From: Candidatus Limnocylindrales bacterium
GTDB lineage: Bacteria > Desulfobacterota > Binatia > UBA1149 > CAITLU01
Reading direction: 5' to 3'
Length of the DNA: 64,000 bases
Assembly: GCA_035626395.1 (NCBI GenBank)
Contig: DASPNR010000031.1
Span: forward strand, 496,001 to 560,000
In this document: positions 35,191 to 44,449 of the stretch, one piece after another
How positions within the stretch are numbered: position 1 is the stretch's first letter
How the letters are laid out: every line of letters begins with the position of its first letter
Translations under genes and position numbers: made by a program
The notes under the pieces: generated by a model
Told to the model about the DNA's origin: nothing
The model's input: the letters and a program-made list of their open reading frames with translations, nothing else
Database searches by the model: none

Positions 35191-35759
35191 GCGCGCGGAT
35201 CCTGATCTTCGCCTACGGCTCCAACCTGTGCGCGGAGCGTCTGACGGCGCGCACACCGAGCGCCCGTGCGGTGGGCATCGGCCGTCTGCGCGGTCACCGG
35301 CTCTGCTGGCACAAGAAGGGCCGCGACGGCTCGGGCAAGTGCAACGCCCTGGCCACCGGCAATGCGGCCGATGTCGTCTGGGGCGTCGTCTACGAGCTCG
35401 ACGCTGCCGAGAAGATCCTACTGGACGGTTGCGAGGGGCTCGGACGCGACTACTTCGAGAAGACCGTCACCGTCGAGGGCAACGGGCATTCGTGGCAGGC
35501 GGTCGTGTACTGCGCCAACCAGGAGATGCTCGACGAAGCTGCGCGCCCCTATGGCTGGTACAAGACCTTCGTCACCACCGGTGCGCGCCGTCACGGCCTG
35601 CCGGAGGCGTACTGCATGGCGCTGGAAGCAGTCGAGGCGTGCGACGATCCGCTCGTTGCGCGTCACCGCCGCGAGCTGGCCGTGCTGGCCGAAGTCCCCC
35701 ACGGCGCCGGCGAGGCGGCGCCCGTGCGTGACGGCGAGGGCGGGAGCGCGCAGCAGTGA
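35187..35759 (+). CDS. Gamma-glutamylcyclotransferase-like protein
   Basis: The TTG at 35187 overlaps the permease stop, with GAGGAGG upstream; 190 residues. The substrate loop IFAYGSNL is at the N-terminus and the catalytic Glu appears in LDGCEGLG. The family converts gamma-glutamyl amino acids to 5-oxoproline. Genome neighbours of this form are often small-molecule transporters, but the true substrate is unknown. The stop overlaps the start of the next gene (GTGA), so the permease, this gene and the dioxygenase are one operon. Confidence 0.85.
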   Translation: MSARILIFAYGSNLCAERLTARTPSARAVGIGRLRGHRLCWHKKGRDGSGKCNALATGNAADVVWGVVYELDAAEKILLDGCEGLGRDYFEKTVTVEGNGHSWQAVVYCANQEMLDEAARPYGWYKTFVTTGARRHGLPEAYCMALEAVEACDDPLVARHRRELAVLAEVPHGAGEAAPVRDGEGGSAQQ

Positions 35760-36748
35760 ACGCCTATCGCTCCTTCGCCGAGCAGGCGCTGCACTACTTC
35801 GTGCGGCCGCACGCCGGCATGCCCGACGCGGCCGTGGCATCGCCGGCCGACTGGCGCGGGCCCCAGCTGGCGGCGCGGCAGGACGAATGGCTCGTGCGCC
35901 TGACCGCGCGCGAGATCGGCGAGATAGGCGAGGCAACCGATGCGTTGATGGCGCGCGGTGTGCCGATGGCCGACGTGGCGCGCGACGACTTCGTGCTGCC
36001 GACGCTGGCGGGCACGATCCGCGCGTGGCGCGACGAGATCGACCATGGTCGCGGGTTCCTTCTCGTGCGCGGCCTGCCGGTGCGGGACTGGGGCGACGAC
36101 AAATGCGCGTATGCCTACTGGGGGCTCGGACACCATCTCGGCACACCCGGCGCGCAGAACCCGCAGGACGAGCTGCTGGGCCACGTCATCGATTACGGCG
36201 AGAAGGCCGACAATCCGGTCGTGCGTCTCTACCGCACCGCCGGCAAGATCGACTTTCACTGCGACGCGGCCGACGCGGTCGGCCTGCTGTGTCTGCGTAC
36301 CGCACGCTCGGGCGGGCAGAGCCGCATCGTCAGCTCGGTGGCGGTGTTCAACGAGGTGCAGCGGCGGCGTCCGGATCTGGCTTCCCGTCTGTTCGAGCCG
36401 TTCGTGCTCGACCGCCGCGGCGAGGAGCGCGCGGGCGAGCCGGCCTCCGTGCCGATCCAGCCGTGCTGCTTCGGCGAGGACGGGCGTCTGCGCACGTTCT
36501 ACCACAGCGAGTATTTCCGCTCGGCGGCACGCCTGCAGGGCATCAGCATCGACGAGCGCGCACGCGAGCTGCTCGACCTCTACGACCAGCTGTGCGCCTC
36601 ACCCGACTTTCACCTCGACATGTGGCTCGAGCCCGGGGACATCCAGATCATCTCCAATCACACCACGGTTCACTCGCGTACGGCGTACGAGGATTGGCCA
36701 GAGCCGGACCGCAAGCGGCACCTGCTGCGGCTCTGGCTGTCGCTGTGA
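35756..36748 (+). CDS. TauD/TfdA-like Fe(II)/2-oxoglutarate dioxygenase
   Basis: The 330-residue enzyme starts at a GTG overlapping the previous stop. The facial triad is visible as FHCDAAD (HxD) and the distal His in NHTTVHSRTAYED, whose Arg would bind 2-oxoglutarate. The strand LLCLRTARSGGQSRIVSSVAVFNE is typical of the superfamily. The substrate is likely the compound imported by the upstream permease, but that is inference. Confidence 0.88.
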   Translation: MNAYRSFAEQALHYFVRPHAGMPDAAVASPADWRGPQLAARQDEWLVRLTAREIGEIGEATDALMARGVPMADVARDDFVLPTLAGTIRAWRDEIDHGRGFLLVRGLPVRDWGDDKCAYAYWGLGHHLGTPGAQNPQDELLGHVIDYGEKADNPVVRLYRTAGKIDFHCDAADAVGLLCLRTARSGGQSRIVSSVAVFNEVQRRRPDLASRLFEPFVLDRRGEERAGEPASVPIQPCCFGEDGRLRTFYHSEYFRSAARLQGISIDERARELLDLYDQLCASPDFHLDMWLEPGDIQIISNHTTVHSRTAYEDWPEPDRKRHLLRLWLSL

Positions 36749-36753
36749 GCGTC

Positions 36754-36873
36754 GCCGGCGCTGCGGTGCGAGGGGAAGCCTCGCGCCGAGCCGGCGCTGC
36801 GGTCAACGGGGGAGCTTTCGCATCGCGCCGGTGCTGCGGTCAACGGGGGAGCTCTCGCGTCGCGCCGGTGCGC
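36754..36873. repeat. Tandem repeat of about 37 bases
   Basis: Three full units and part of a fourth start at 36754, 36790, 36827 and 36864. Each begins GCCGG(C/T)G(C)TGCGGT; units two and three also share CAACGGGGGAGCT and differ at only a few positions. The array lies in the 192-base space between the convergent dioxygenase and modC genes and encodes nothing recognisable. Its role is unknown. Confidence 0.8.
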
Positions 36874-36940
36874 GCGCCAGCGGCCTCGCAGGGCCGGAGA
36901 CCGAGCCATGGCGCGGCCGACGCCGCGCGACTCCGAAGTG

Positions 36941-38026
36941 TCAATGCTGCAGGTTCGGCGCGGCCAGCGCCACGGACTTGAGCAAGGCGTGAACCGTCAG
37001 GCCGGGCCGCAAGCGAAGACGCTCGACGGCCTGCACCGTCACGGCGGAAAGCAGGTGCGCGTCGCCGACGGCGATTCGCACCAGCACGTCGCCGCTGCGC
37101 TCGCGCAGCTCGACGATGCTGCCCGCCAGAACGTTCTGGAAGCTCGACAACGCCGGCGCGCGCAAGGCCAGCGCGACGTCGCGCGCCAGCACTCGCACGC
37201 GCACACGGCTGCCCGCCGGGTGCGTCGACCGCGGTACCAGCAGGCTTCCGCCGGCGAACGAAAGCCTCGTCAGCCGCACTTTCTCGTCGTGCTCGGCGAC
37301 CGTCGCCTCGAGCACCGTGCCGGCATCCGCACGCTCGCTCAGCATCGCCACGTCCGTCCGCGACGACAGCTCCTCGAGCGATCCGGCGGCAACGCTGCGC
37401 CCGCCCGACAGGATCACCATCGTCGTGGCCAGCCGCACCGTCTCTTCCAGGGTGTGGCTGACGTAGATCATCGGCACTCGCAGCTCGTCGCGCAGCTTTT
37501 CCAGGTACGGAAGGATCTCGGCCTTGCGCGCGTCGTCGAGCGACGCCAGCGGCTCGTCCAGCAGCAGCAGGCGCGGCTGCGACAAAAGCGCACGACCGAT
37601 GGCCACCCGCTGCTTCTCGCCGCCCGAGAGGCGGTGCGGAAGCCGCGGCAGCAGCTTCTCGATGCCGAGCATCGCCACCGCCGCCGCGAACGTCGTGGTC
37701 TCGGTCCGGCCGCGGCTGCGGCGCAGGCCGTAACGCAGATTGCCCTCGACGGTCATGTGCGGAAACAGCCGCGAGTCCTGGAACACGTAGCCGATGGCGC
37801 GCCGGTGCGCTGCCACGCACTGGCCGAGCACGTGGTCGTAGAGCACGGCGCCATCCAGCGCGATGCGTCCCTTGTCGGGATGCGAAAGACCGGCCAGCAC
37901 CGACAACACCGAGGTCTTGCCGGCTCCCGATGGCCCGAACAAGGCGGTCACGCCGTTGCTCGGCACGCGGAAGTCGACGTCGAGCGAGAAGCCACCGAGT
38001 CTTTTGCGGACGGCGACCTCGAGCAC
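36941..38026 (-). CDS. modC: Molybdate ABC transporter ATPase ModC
   Basis: I use the GTG ending at 38026, one base past the modB stop (361 residues). The ABC domain has Walker A GPSGAGKTS, signature LSGGEKQR, Walker B LLLLDEPLASLD and the H-loop VSHT. The C-terminal third contains the MOP/TOBE molybdate-binding region (LSSFQNVLAGSIVELRE, GLTVHALLKSVAL). It powers molybdate (or tungstate) import for the ModAB proteins encoded before it. Confidence 0.93.
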   Translation of the reverse strand: MLEVAVRKRLGGFSLDVDFRVPSNGVTALFGPSGAGKTSVLSVLAGLSHPDKGRIALDGAVLYDHVLGQCVAAHRRAIGYVFQDSRLFPHMTVEGNLRYGLRRSRGRTETTTFAAAVAMLGIEKLLPRLPHRLSGGEKQRVAIGRALLSQPRLLLLDEPLASLDDARKAEILPYLEKLRDELRVPMIYVSHTLEETVRLATTMVILSGGRSVAAGSLEELSSRTDVAMLSERADAGTVLEATVAEHDEKVRLTRLSFAGGSLLVPRSTHPAGSRVRVRVLARDVALALRAPALSSFQNVLAGSIVELRERSGDVLVRIAVGDAHLLSAVTVQAVERLRLRPGLTVHALLKSVALAAPNLQH

Positions 38027-38027
38027 G

Positions 38028-38714
38028 TCAGCGCCCCAGCCGCGCGCGCACGCGCCGGCCGATGATCTCGGAAGCCAGCAGCCCGAGCAGCGCCAACACG
38101 AAAGCGACGCCCGCCAGCTTGGCCGCCGTCTCCTCGCCGCCGGGCGTCTGGAGCGCGGTGTACATCGCCAGCGGCAGCGTCTGCGTATGCCCGGGGATGT
38201 TGGAGACGAACGTGATGACGGCACCGAATTCGCCGAGGCCCGCCGCGAAGGCGAGGATGGCGCCCGACAGCACGCCCGGCGCCATCAGCGGCAGCGTGAT
38301 CGAGAAGAAGCGGTCCACCCGGCCCGCACCGAGCGTGCGCGCGGCCTCCTCGAATCCCGGGTCGATGGTTTCGAGCGAGAGGCGGATCGTGCGCACCATC
38401 AACGGAAACGTCATCACCGCCGTGGCCAGCGCGGCGCCTTCGGGCGTGAACGCGAGATGGATGCCGAATCGCTCGATCAGGATGCTGCCAACGGGCCCGC
38501 GGGCGCCGAACAGCAGCAGCAGCCCGTAGCCGACGACGACCGGCGGAAGCACCAGCGGAAGGTGCACCAGCGCATCCAGGAGCGCACGGCCGCGAAAGCG
38601 CCTGCGCGTCAGGATCCAGGAGACGATGACCGCCAGCGGCAGGCTGAAGACGACGCTGCGCAGCGCCACCGACAGGCTCAGACGGATCGCGCTCCACTCC
38701 AGCTCGCTCAGCAT
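38028..38714 (-). CDS. modB: Molybdate ABC transporter permease ModB
   Basis: A 228-residue inner-membrane protein with five to six helices and the permease EAA loop EEAARTLGAGRVDRFFSITLPL, plus LGEFGAVITF, which is typical of ModB/CysT permeases. It lies between modA and modC in one operon with gaps of 18 bases and 1 base. Confidence 0.94.
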   Translation of the reverse strand: MLSELEWSAIRLSLSVALRSVVFSLPLAVIVSWILTRRRFRGRALLDALVHLPLVLPPVVVGYGLLLLFGARGPVGSILIERFGIHLAFTPEGAALATAVMTFPLMVRTIRLSLETIDPGFEEAARTLGAGRVDRFFSITLPLMAPGVLSGAILAFAAGLGEFGAVITFVSNIPGHTQTLPLAMYTALQTPGGEETAAKLAGVAFVLALLGLLASEIIGRRVRARLGR

Positions 38715-38732
38715 CGACCGACCGATCTGGGC

Positions 38733-39650
38733 TCAGCGGATGGTGAATCCGCGGCGGCGAAAGATCTCGCGGCCGTGCTCACCGGTGACAAAATCGAAGA
38801 ACCGGTCGATCTCCGCGCGCTGCCGTCCCGCGATCCTGGCCATGGGATATTCGATCGGCTCGTGGCTGTCGTCGGGGAAGACGGCAACGGTGACGACGCC
38901 GCGAGATGCGGACGCGTCGGTTGCGTAGACGATGCCGAGCGAGGCCTGCCCCTGCTCCACCATCGCAAGCGCCGCGCGCACGTTCTGCGACGGCGCCAGC
39001 CGGTCCTTGGCAAGCTCCCAAAGTCCCAGCCGCATCATCGCCTGCTGCGCATAGCGTCCCGCAGGGACGTGCGAAGGATCGCCCAGGGCCAGACGACCGT
39101 TGCCGAGGCGGTCGAGCAGGGGAAAGCCTGCATCGACGATCACCTCCGCGCCGCCGGCCGCCGGCGCTCGCGGCGCTGCGGGCGCGGCCGCCGCCGGTGC
39201 GTGCGGCGTCGCCGTTGCCGCCGGGTGCGCGGGGTCCGACGCCGATGCGGCTTGCGACTGCGCGTCCACCGGGGCGATCAGCACCAGACGATTGCCGATG
39301 ACGCTGCGCCGCGACTCCCCGGCGATCAGCGAGCGCTGCTCGAGGCGATCCATCCACTCGGCATCGGCCGAGCAGAAGACGTCGGCCGGCGCACCTTCCT
39401 CGATCTGACGGGCCAGCAGCGAGCTGGCCGCGAAGGAGAACCGCAAATGGATGCCGCGCGGAGCCAGCGCGGCCGCCACGTCCTCCAGCGCTTCGGTCAG
39501 ACTGGATGCGGCAAAGACGGTGACCGGATTGGTAGCGGCGCCATCGGCGGGCACCAGCGCGCTCGCGGCCAGCAGGGCCACCGCCCATGAGACGACCTTG
39601 CGGCCGACGTGCGGTGAGCGCCGGCCGTGGGTGCGCGAGGTGCGGGTCAC
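38733..39650 (-). CDS. modA: Molybdate-binding protein ModA with low-complexity insert
   Basis: The 305-residue periplasmic protein has a signal peptide (VVSWAVALLAASALVPADGA) and the ModA pattern VFAASSLTEAL, ADVFCSADAEWM, GNRLVLIAP, LALGDPSHVPAGRYAQ and ASLGIVYATDA. About 35 residues of Ala/Pro/Ser/His-rich sequence (from about residue 131 to 166) are inserted after LVLIAP, where standard ModA has only a short loop. It captures molybdate for ModBC. Confidence 0.92.
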   Translation of the reverse strand: MTRTSRTHGRRSPHVGRKVVSWAVALLAASALVPADGAATNPVTVFAASSLTEALEDVAAALAPRGIHLRFSFAASSLLARQIEEGAPADVFCSADAEWMDRLEQRSLIAGESRRSVIGNRLVLIAPVDAQSQAASASDPAHPAATATPHAPAAAAPAAPRAPAAGGAEVIVDAGFPLLDRLGNGRLALGDPSHVPAGRYAQQAMMRLGLWELAKDRLAPSQNVRAALAMVEQGQASLGIVYATDASASRGVVTVAVFPDDSHEPIEYPMARIAGRQRAEIDRFFDFVTGEHGREIFRRRGFTIR

Positions 39651-39760
39651 GCGGCGACTATAGTGAGCGATGGCTCGCTCGGGAAACGCCGCAGCTCGAC
39701 GATCGCCCGTGCGAGCCTGGAGGCGCGGCCCTGGTGTTGCCGGACGCCGACGGAGCTACA

Positions 39761-40282
39761 ATGGCCGTCATGGGCGCAATCGAGATCATCAAACGCAGGC
39801 TCAAGGAAGAACGCATACCCGACGCACCATGGCCCGATGAGGTGGGCGAGAAGAAGAAGCGGCCGCGCGAGGTCGCGATGATGGACATGAACCAGTGCTT
39901 CCCCTGCGGCCGCTGTCCCGAGTTCTGTCCCGTGCAGTGCATCGAGTATCTGAAGGACGGCACCCTGCCCGGCCGCGGCGTGCAGCCTGTGCAGGATCGC
40001 TTCCAGGAGTGCATCGGCTGCTACATCTGCGTGGAGGTATGCGCGATCCTCACCGACTATGATGCCGTGCGGATGTATGACGTGAGCCTGGTCGAGCAGC
40101 TCCTCGGCGTCACCATCGGCGACAAGCCGCCGGCGGAATACATTCCGGCGCAGCCGTACGAGGAGTACTTCAGCGAAGGCGGCGAGAAGAGCGTCTGGCA
40201 TCTGGGCAAGGGATCGCGCATCCGCGCCAAGATGAGCGAGGAAGAGCGGCGCATCTGCCGCAGTGAGCGTGACCATCTCTGA
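39761..40282 (+). CDS. Two-[4Fe-4S] ferredoxin-like protein
   Basis: The ATG at 39761 gives 173 residues. Two cluster motifs are seen: CFPCGRCPEFC with one more Cys three residues on, and CIGCYICVEVC. The C-terminal half (about 80 residues, rich in Glu/Tyr) is not recognised. It would carry electrons in the cytoplasm. It is divergent from modABC, with 110 bases between, so it may serve a molybdenum enzyme outside the window. Confidence 0.8.
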   Translation: MAVMGAIEIIKRRLKEERIPDAPWPDEVGEKKKRPREVAMMDMNQCFPCGRCPEFCPVQCIEYLKDGTLPGRGVQPVQDRFQECIGCYICVEVCAILTDYDAVRMYDVSLVEQLLGVTIGDKPPAEYIPAQPYEEYFSEGGEKSVWHLGKGSRIRAKMSEEERRICRSERDHL

Positions 40283-40367
40283 TGGGCGACGCGGCCGGCG
40301 TGTGCAGCCGGCGGCGGAGCGCGAAAACATTGCGCCGCATCGGCCGGCGACGGCGAACAGGAGTCTC

Positions 40368-40589
40368 ATGAGCCCCATCAGGATTCTCGCGATCGTTCTC
40401 ATCGGGGCCGGCATCGTCGGCCTGGCCTACGGCACGTTCAGCTTCACCAAGGAGACGCACGACGCCAGGATCGGACCGCTCGCGTTCTCGGTGCAGGAGA
40501 AGGAGACGGTGCATGTCCCGACTTGGGCAGGCGCGGGCGCCATCGGTGTCGGCGTGCTGATGCTTCTGCTGGACCGGCGCAAGGCGTGA
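40368..40589 (+). CDS. Small two-helix membrane protein (DUF3185-like)
   Basis: The ATG at 40368 with CAGGAG upstream gives 73 residues: helix ILAIVLIGAGIVGLAYG, a polar loop with DARIGPLAFSVQEKETV, and helix WAGAGAIGVGVLMLLL, ending in RRKA. The loop pattern recurs in small uncharacterised proteobacterial proteins and somewhat resembles DUF3185. No function is known. Confidence 0.75.
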   Translation: MSPIRILAIVLIGAGIVGLAYGTFSFTKETHDARIGPLAFSVQEKETVHVPTWAGAGAIGVGVLMLLLDRRKA

Positions 40590-40680
40590 GATTGATCGTC
40601 ATCGGAATGCGCAGGGCGTTGCATCGCGATGACTGGTGGGCCCGGGCGGCGCGCCGACGCTACGCGGCCAAGGAGCAGCC

Positions 40681-41576
<896 letters not shown>

Positions 41577-41577
<1 letters not shown>

Positions 41578-43091
41578 TGGCCACCCGCATCACGGCCGTC
41601 ACCACGCCGGCGATCAACGAGAAGCTCGAGGCGCCGCCATGCGCGATGGTCGTCTTTGGCGCAAGCGGCGACCTCTCCAGCCGCAAGCTGATTCCGGCGA
41701 TGCATCAACTCTTCTGCGGCGGCTTCCTCAGCGACCGCTTCGCCATCGTCGGCGTGGCCCGGCGGGCGCTGAGCTCGGAGGATTTCCGTCGCGAGATGCA
41801 CGCAGCGGTCGCCGAGCGCAGCACGGATGCGAACGTCGATCCGGGCGTGTGGGACCGGTTCGACGATGCGCTCGAGTACGTGCCCGGGGAGTTTTCGGAT
41901 CCGCAGACCTACCGGCGCCTGGCCGAGAAACTGGCGCAGCTCGACCGCGAGCGCGGCGTCGCCGGCAACCGTCTCTTCTATCTGGCCACGCCGCCGACCG
42001 AGTTCGAGCGCATCGTGCAGTGCCTGTCGGAGGCGGGGCTTCTGCAGCCGCCGCATCAGGAGCCGTGGACGCGGGTCATCATCGAGAAGCCCTTCGGGCG
42101 CGATCTCGAGTCGGCGCGCCGTCTCAACGAGATTCTCTCGAAGATGCTGGACGAATCGCAGATCTTCCGCATCGATCACTATCTGGGGAAGGAGACGGTG
42201 CAGAACATCATGGTTCTGCGCTTCGCCAACGCGATCTTCGAGCCGATCTGGAACCGGCGCTACGTGCAGTACGTGGAGATCTGCGCTGCCGAGGCCATCG
42301 GTGTCGGCACGCGCGGCCGCTTCTACGAAGAGACCGGCGTGCTGCGCGACATCGTGCAGAACCACATGCTGGAGGTGCTGGCGCTGACGGCGATGGAGCC
42401 GCCGATCACGGCGTCCGCCGACGACATCCGCACCGAAAAGCTCAAGGTCCTCAACGCGCTCCGCGATCTTCCCGACGACCAGATCGAGCGCGACGTCGTG
42501 CTGGGCCAGTACCGCGGCTACCGGGACGAGCCGAACGTCTCGCCGTCCTCGACCACGCCGACCTACGCCGCGCTGCGAGTGTTCGTGGACAACTGGCGCT
42601 GGCAGGGCGTGCCGTTCTACCTGCGGTCGGGGAAGATGATGCCCCGGCGCGTCACGCAGGTTTCGCTTCACTTCCAGCCCGTGCCTCTTCGGCTGTTCGG
42701 CAGCCGCGAGGAGTGGTGCTCGGTGGAATCGAACGTGCTGACTCTGCGAATCCAGCCCGACGAGGGGATCTCGCTGCGGTTCGAATCGAAGATCCCGGGG
42801 CACCGCATGGCCATCGGCACCGTGGCGATGGACATGGATTATGTGGAGACGTTCGGCGGCAAGCCCGCCGAGGCGTACGAACGCCTGCTGCTGGATGCCA
42901 TGCGCGGCGACGCCACGCTGTTCTCGCGCCGTGACGCGGTCGAGGCCTCGTGGACGTGGATCACGCCCATCCTGGAGCACTTCGAGCGCCGTCCGCCGCG
43001 CGACTTTCCCAACTACGACCCGAAGACGTCGGGCCCGGAGCGCGCCCGCGAGCTCATCGAGCGCGACCGTCTGCAATGGGCCGAGCTGTAG
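41577..43091 (+). CDS. zwf: Glucose-6-phosphate 1-dehydrogenase
   Basis: The ATG overlaps the gnd stop; 504 residues. The coenzyme turn VVFGASGDLSSRKLIPA and the active-site signature RIDHYLGKE are intact, as are EKPFGRDLESA and IRLDFEL-equivalent strands. It oxidises glucose 6-phosphate to 6-phosphogluconolactone, supplying NADPH or NADH. It sits between gnd and pgl. Confidence 0.96.
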
Positions 43092-43182
43092 AGGCCGGCG
43101 GCGTTGTCGCCGCGCCGCCGGGTGCCGCGCGGGAAACGGTGGCGCGTCCACCGTGCGACCGCGAGTGACGGCGGGGGAAGTG

Positions 43183-43884
43183 ATGGCGCTGGCGGTCTTT
43201 GACAGCGGCGAGGAGCTTGCCGAAGCCGCCGCCGATGCCGTTCTGGAGATCGGGCGCGCCAGTCACCGCGAGCGCGGCTGTTTCCGCGTCGGCCTCTCGG
43301 GCGGCCGCACGCCACGCGAGCTGTACGCGCGGCTGGCGGCACCGCCTCGCCGGCAAGTGCTGCGAGCCTGCCGCCCAGTCATCGTCTTCGCGGATGAGCG
43401 CGCGGTCCCTCCCGACCATCCCGACAGCAACTACGCGATGGTGCGCGCCGCGCTGCTGGATCCGGCCGGAATCCAAGCCTCGTGCGTGCATCGCATGCGC
43501 GGCGAGACGCAGCCGCTGGCCGCTGCAGCCGTCGAGTACGAGAGCGCGGTGCGCGAGCCGCTCGATCTGCTGATCCTCGGCGTCGGTCCCGACGGCCACA
43601 CCGCTTCCATCTTTCCCCACTCGGCCGCCGCTGCAGAAACCGATCGGCGCGTGGTGGCCGTGACCGACAGCCCCAAGCCGCCGCCGCGTCGTCTGACCGT
43701 CACCCCGGTGGTCATCGCCGAAGCGCGCAGCATCTTCGTGCTCGCCACCGGCGCCGACAAGGCGCCGGCCATTCGCCGCGCGCTCGATCCGGATACGGCC
43801 GTGCTCGAGATCCCCGCGCGTCTGCTGCGCGAGCGCCAGTGGTTCGTCGATCGCGCTGCGAGCGGGCGCGGCGTCGCTGCTTGA
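43183..43884 (+). CDS. pgl: 6-phosphogluconolactonase
   Basis: 233 residues from the ATG at 43183, with GGGGGA upstream. The family pattern is clear: VGLSGGRTPRELYARL, VIVFADERAVPPDHPDSNYAM, DLLILGVGPDGHTASIFPHS and the final KAPAIRRAL. It opens the lactone made by Zwf. It begins 91 bases after zwf, completing the gnd-zwf-pgl set. Confidence 0.94.
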   Translation: MALAVFDSGEELAEAAADAVLEIGRASHRERGCFRVGLSGGRTPRELYARLAAPPRRQVLRACRPVIVFADERAVPPDHPDSNYAMVRAALLDPAGIQASCVHRMRGETQPLAAAAVEYESAVREPLDLLILGVGPDGHTASIFPHSAAAAETDRRVVAVTDSPKPPPRRLTVTPVVIAEARSIFVLATGADKAPAIRRALDPDTAVLEIPARLLRERQWFVDRAASGRGVAA

Positions 43885-43941
43885 CGGCAGCGCAAGCCCG
43901 CGCCACGCTCGCCCGATCGCCGTTCTTCCGAGGAGGTTTCC

Positions 43942-44439
43942 GTGTCCGAATGTCCTTGTGGCTCGAAGGTGGAGTTCTCGCAGTGCTGCGAGCCGTTCCT
44001 GCTCGGCACGCGAGAGCCGCAGACGGCCGAGCAGATGATGCGGTCGCGCTATACCGCCTACACCCGCGCCGATGTCGACTACCTGATGGCCACGCTTCAT
44101 CCGGACAACGTGAGCGAGGGCGATGAAGAGACCACCCGCCGCTGGGCCAGCGAATCGCAGTGGCAGGGACTGCAGATCGTTGCCACCGAAGCCGGCGGTG
44201 CCGACGACGAGCAGGGAATCGTGGAGTTCGTCGCCCGTTATCGCGACCGCGCAGGCGAGATGCATGCCCATCACGAGCGCAGCGTCTTCACTCGCCTCGA
44301 TGGCAAATGGCGTTTCCACGAAGGCGCGGCGCCGGAGCCCGCTACCGTGCGGCGCGATGCGCCCAAGGTCGGTCGCAACGATCCGTGCCCGTGCGGCAGC
44401 GGCCGGAAATACAAGAAATGCTGCGAGCGCGCCGCCTGA
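43942..44439 (+). CDS. ychJ: YchJ family SEC-C zinc-binding protein
   Basis: 165 residues from a GTG preceded by GAGGAGG-like sequence. Two SEC-C motifs flank the central domain: [13 protein letters not shown] at the start and [13 protein letters not shown] at the end, each able to bind zinc. The middle has the NTF2-like part ([20 protein letters not shown]). YchJ proteins are widespread with no settled function. Confidence 0.93.
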   Translation: MSECPCGSKVEFSQCCEPFLLGTREPQTAEQMMRSRYTAYTRADVDYLMATLHPDNVSEGDEETTRRWASESQWQGLQIVATEAGGADDEQGIVEFVARYRDRAGEMHAHHERSVFTRLDGKWRFHEGAAPEPATVRRDAPKVGRNDPCPCGSGRKYKKCCERAA

Positions 44440-44445
44440 GGCGGC
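44431..44445. terminator. Hairpin overlapping the ychJ stop codon
   Basis: GCCGCC, loop TGA (the ychJ stop itself), GGCGGC sits in the 10-base space between convergent genes. A terminator function for both directions is possible, but there is no T-run. Confidence 0.3.
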
Positions 44446-44449
44446 GGCC

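Noticed and set aside
36754-36873. CRISPR-like array.
   Set aside because: Units are directly adjacent without spacers, only about three copies exist, and no cas gene is present.
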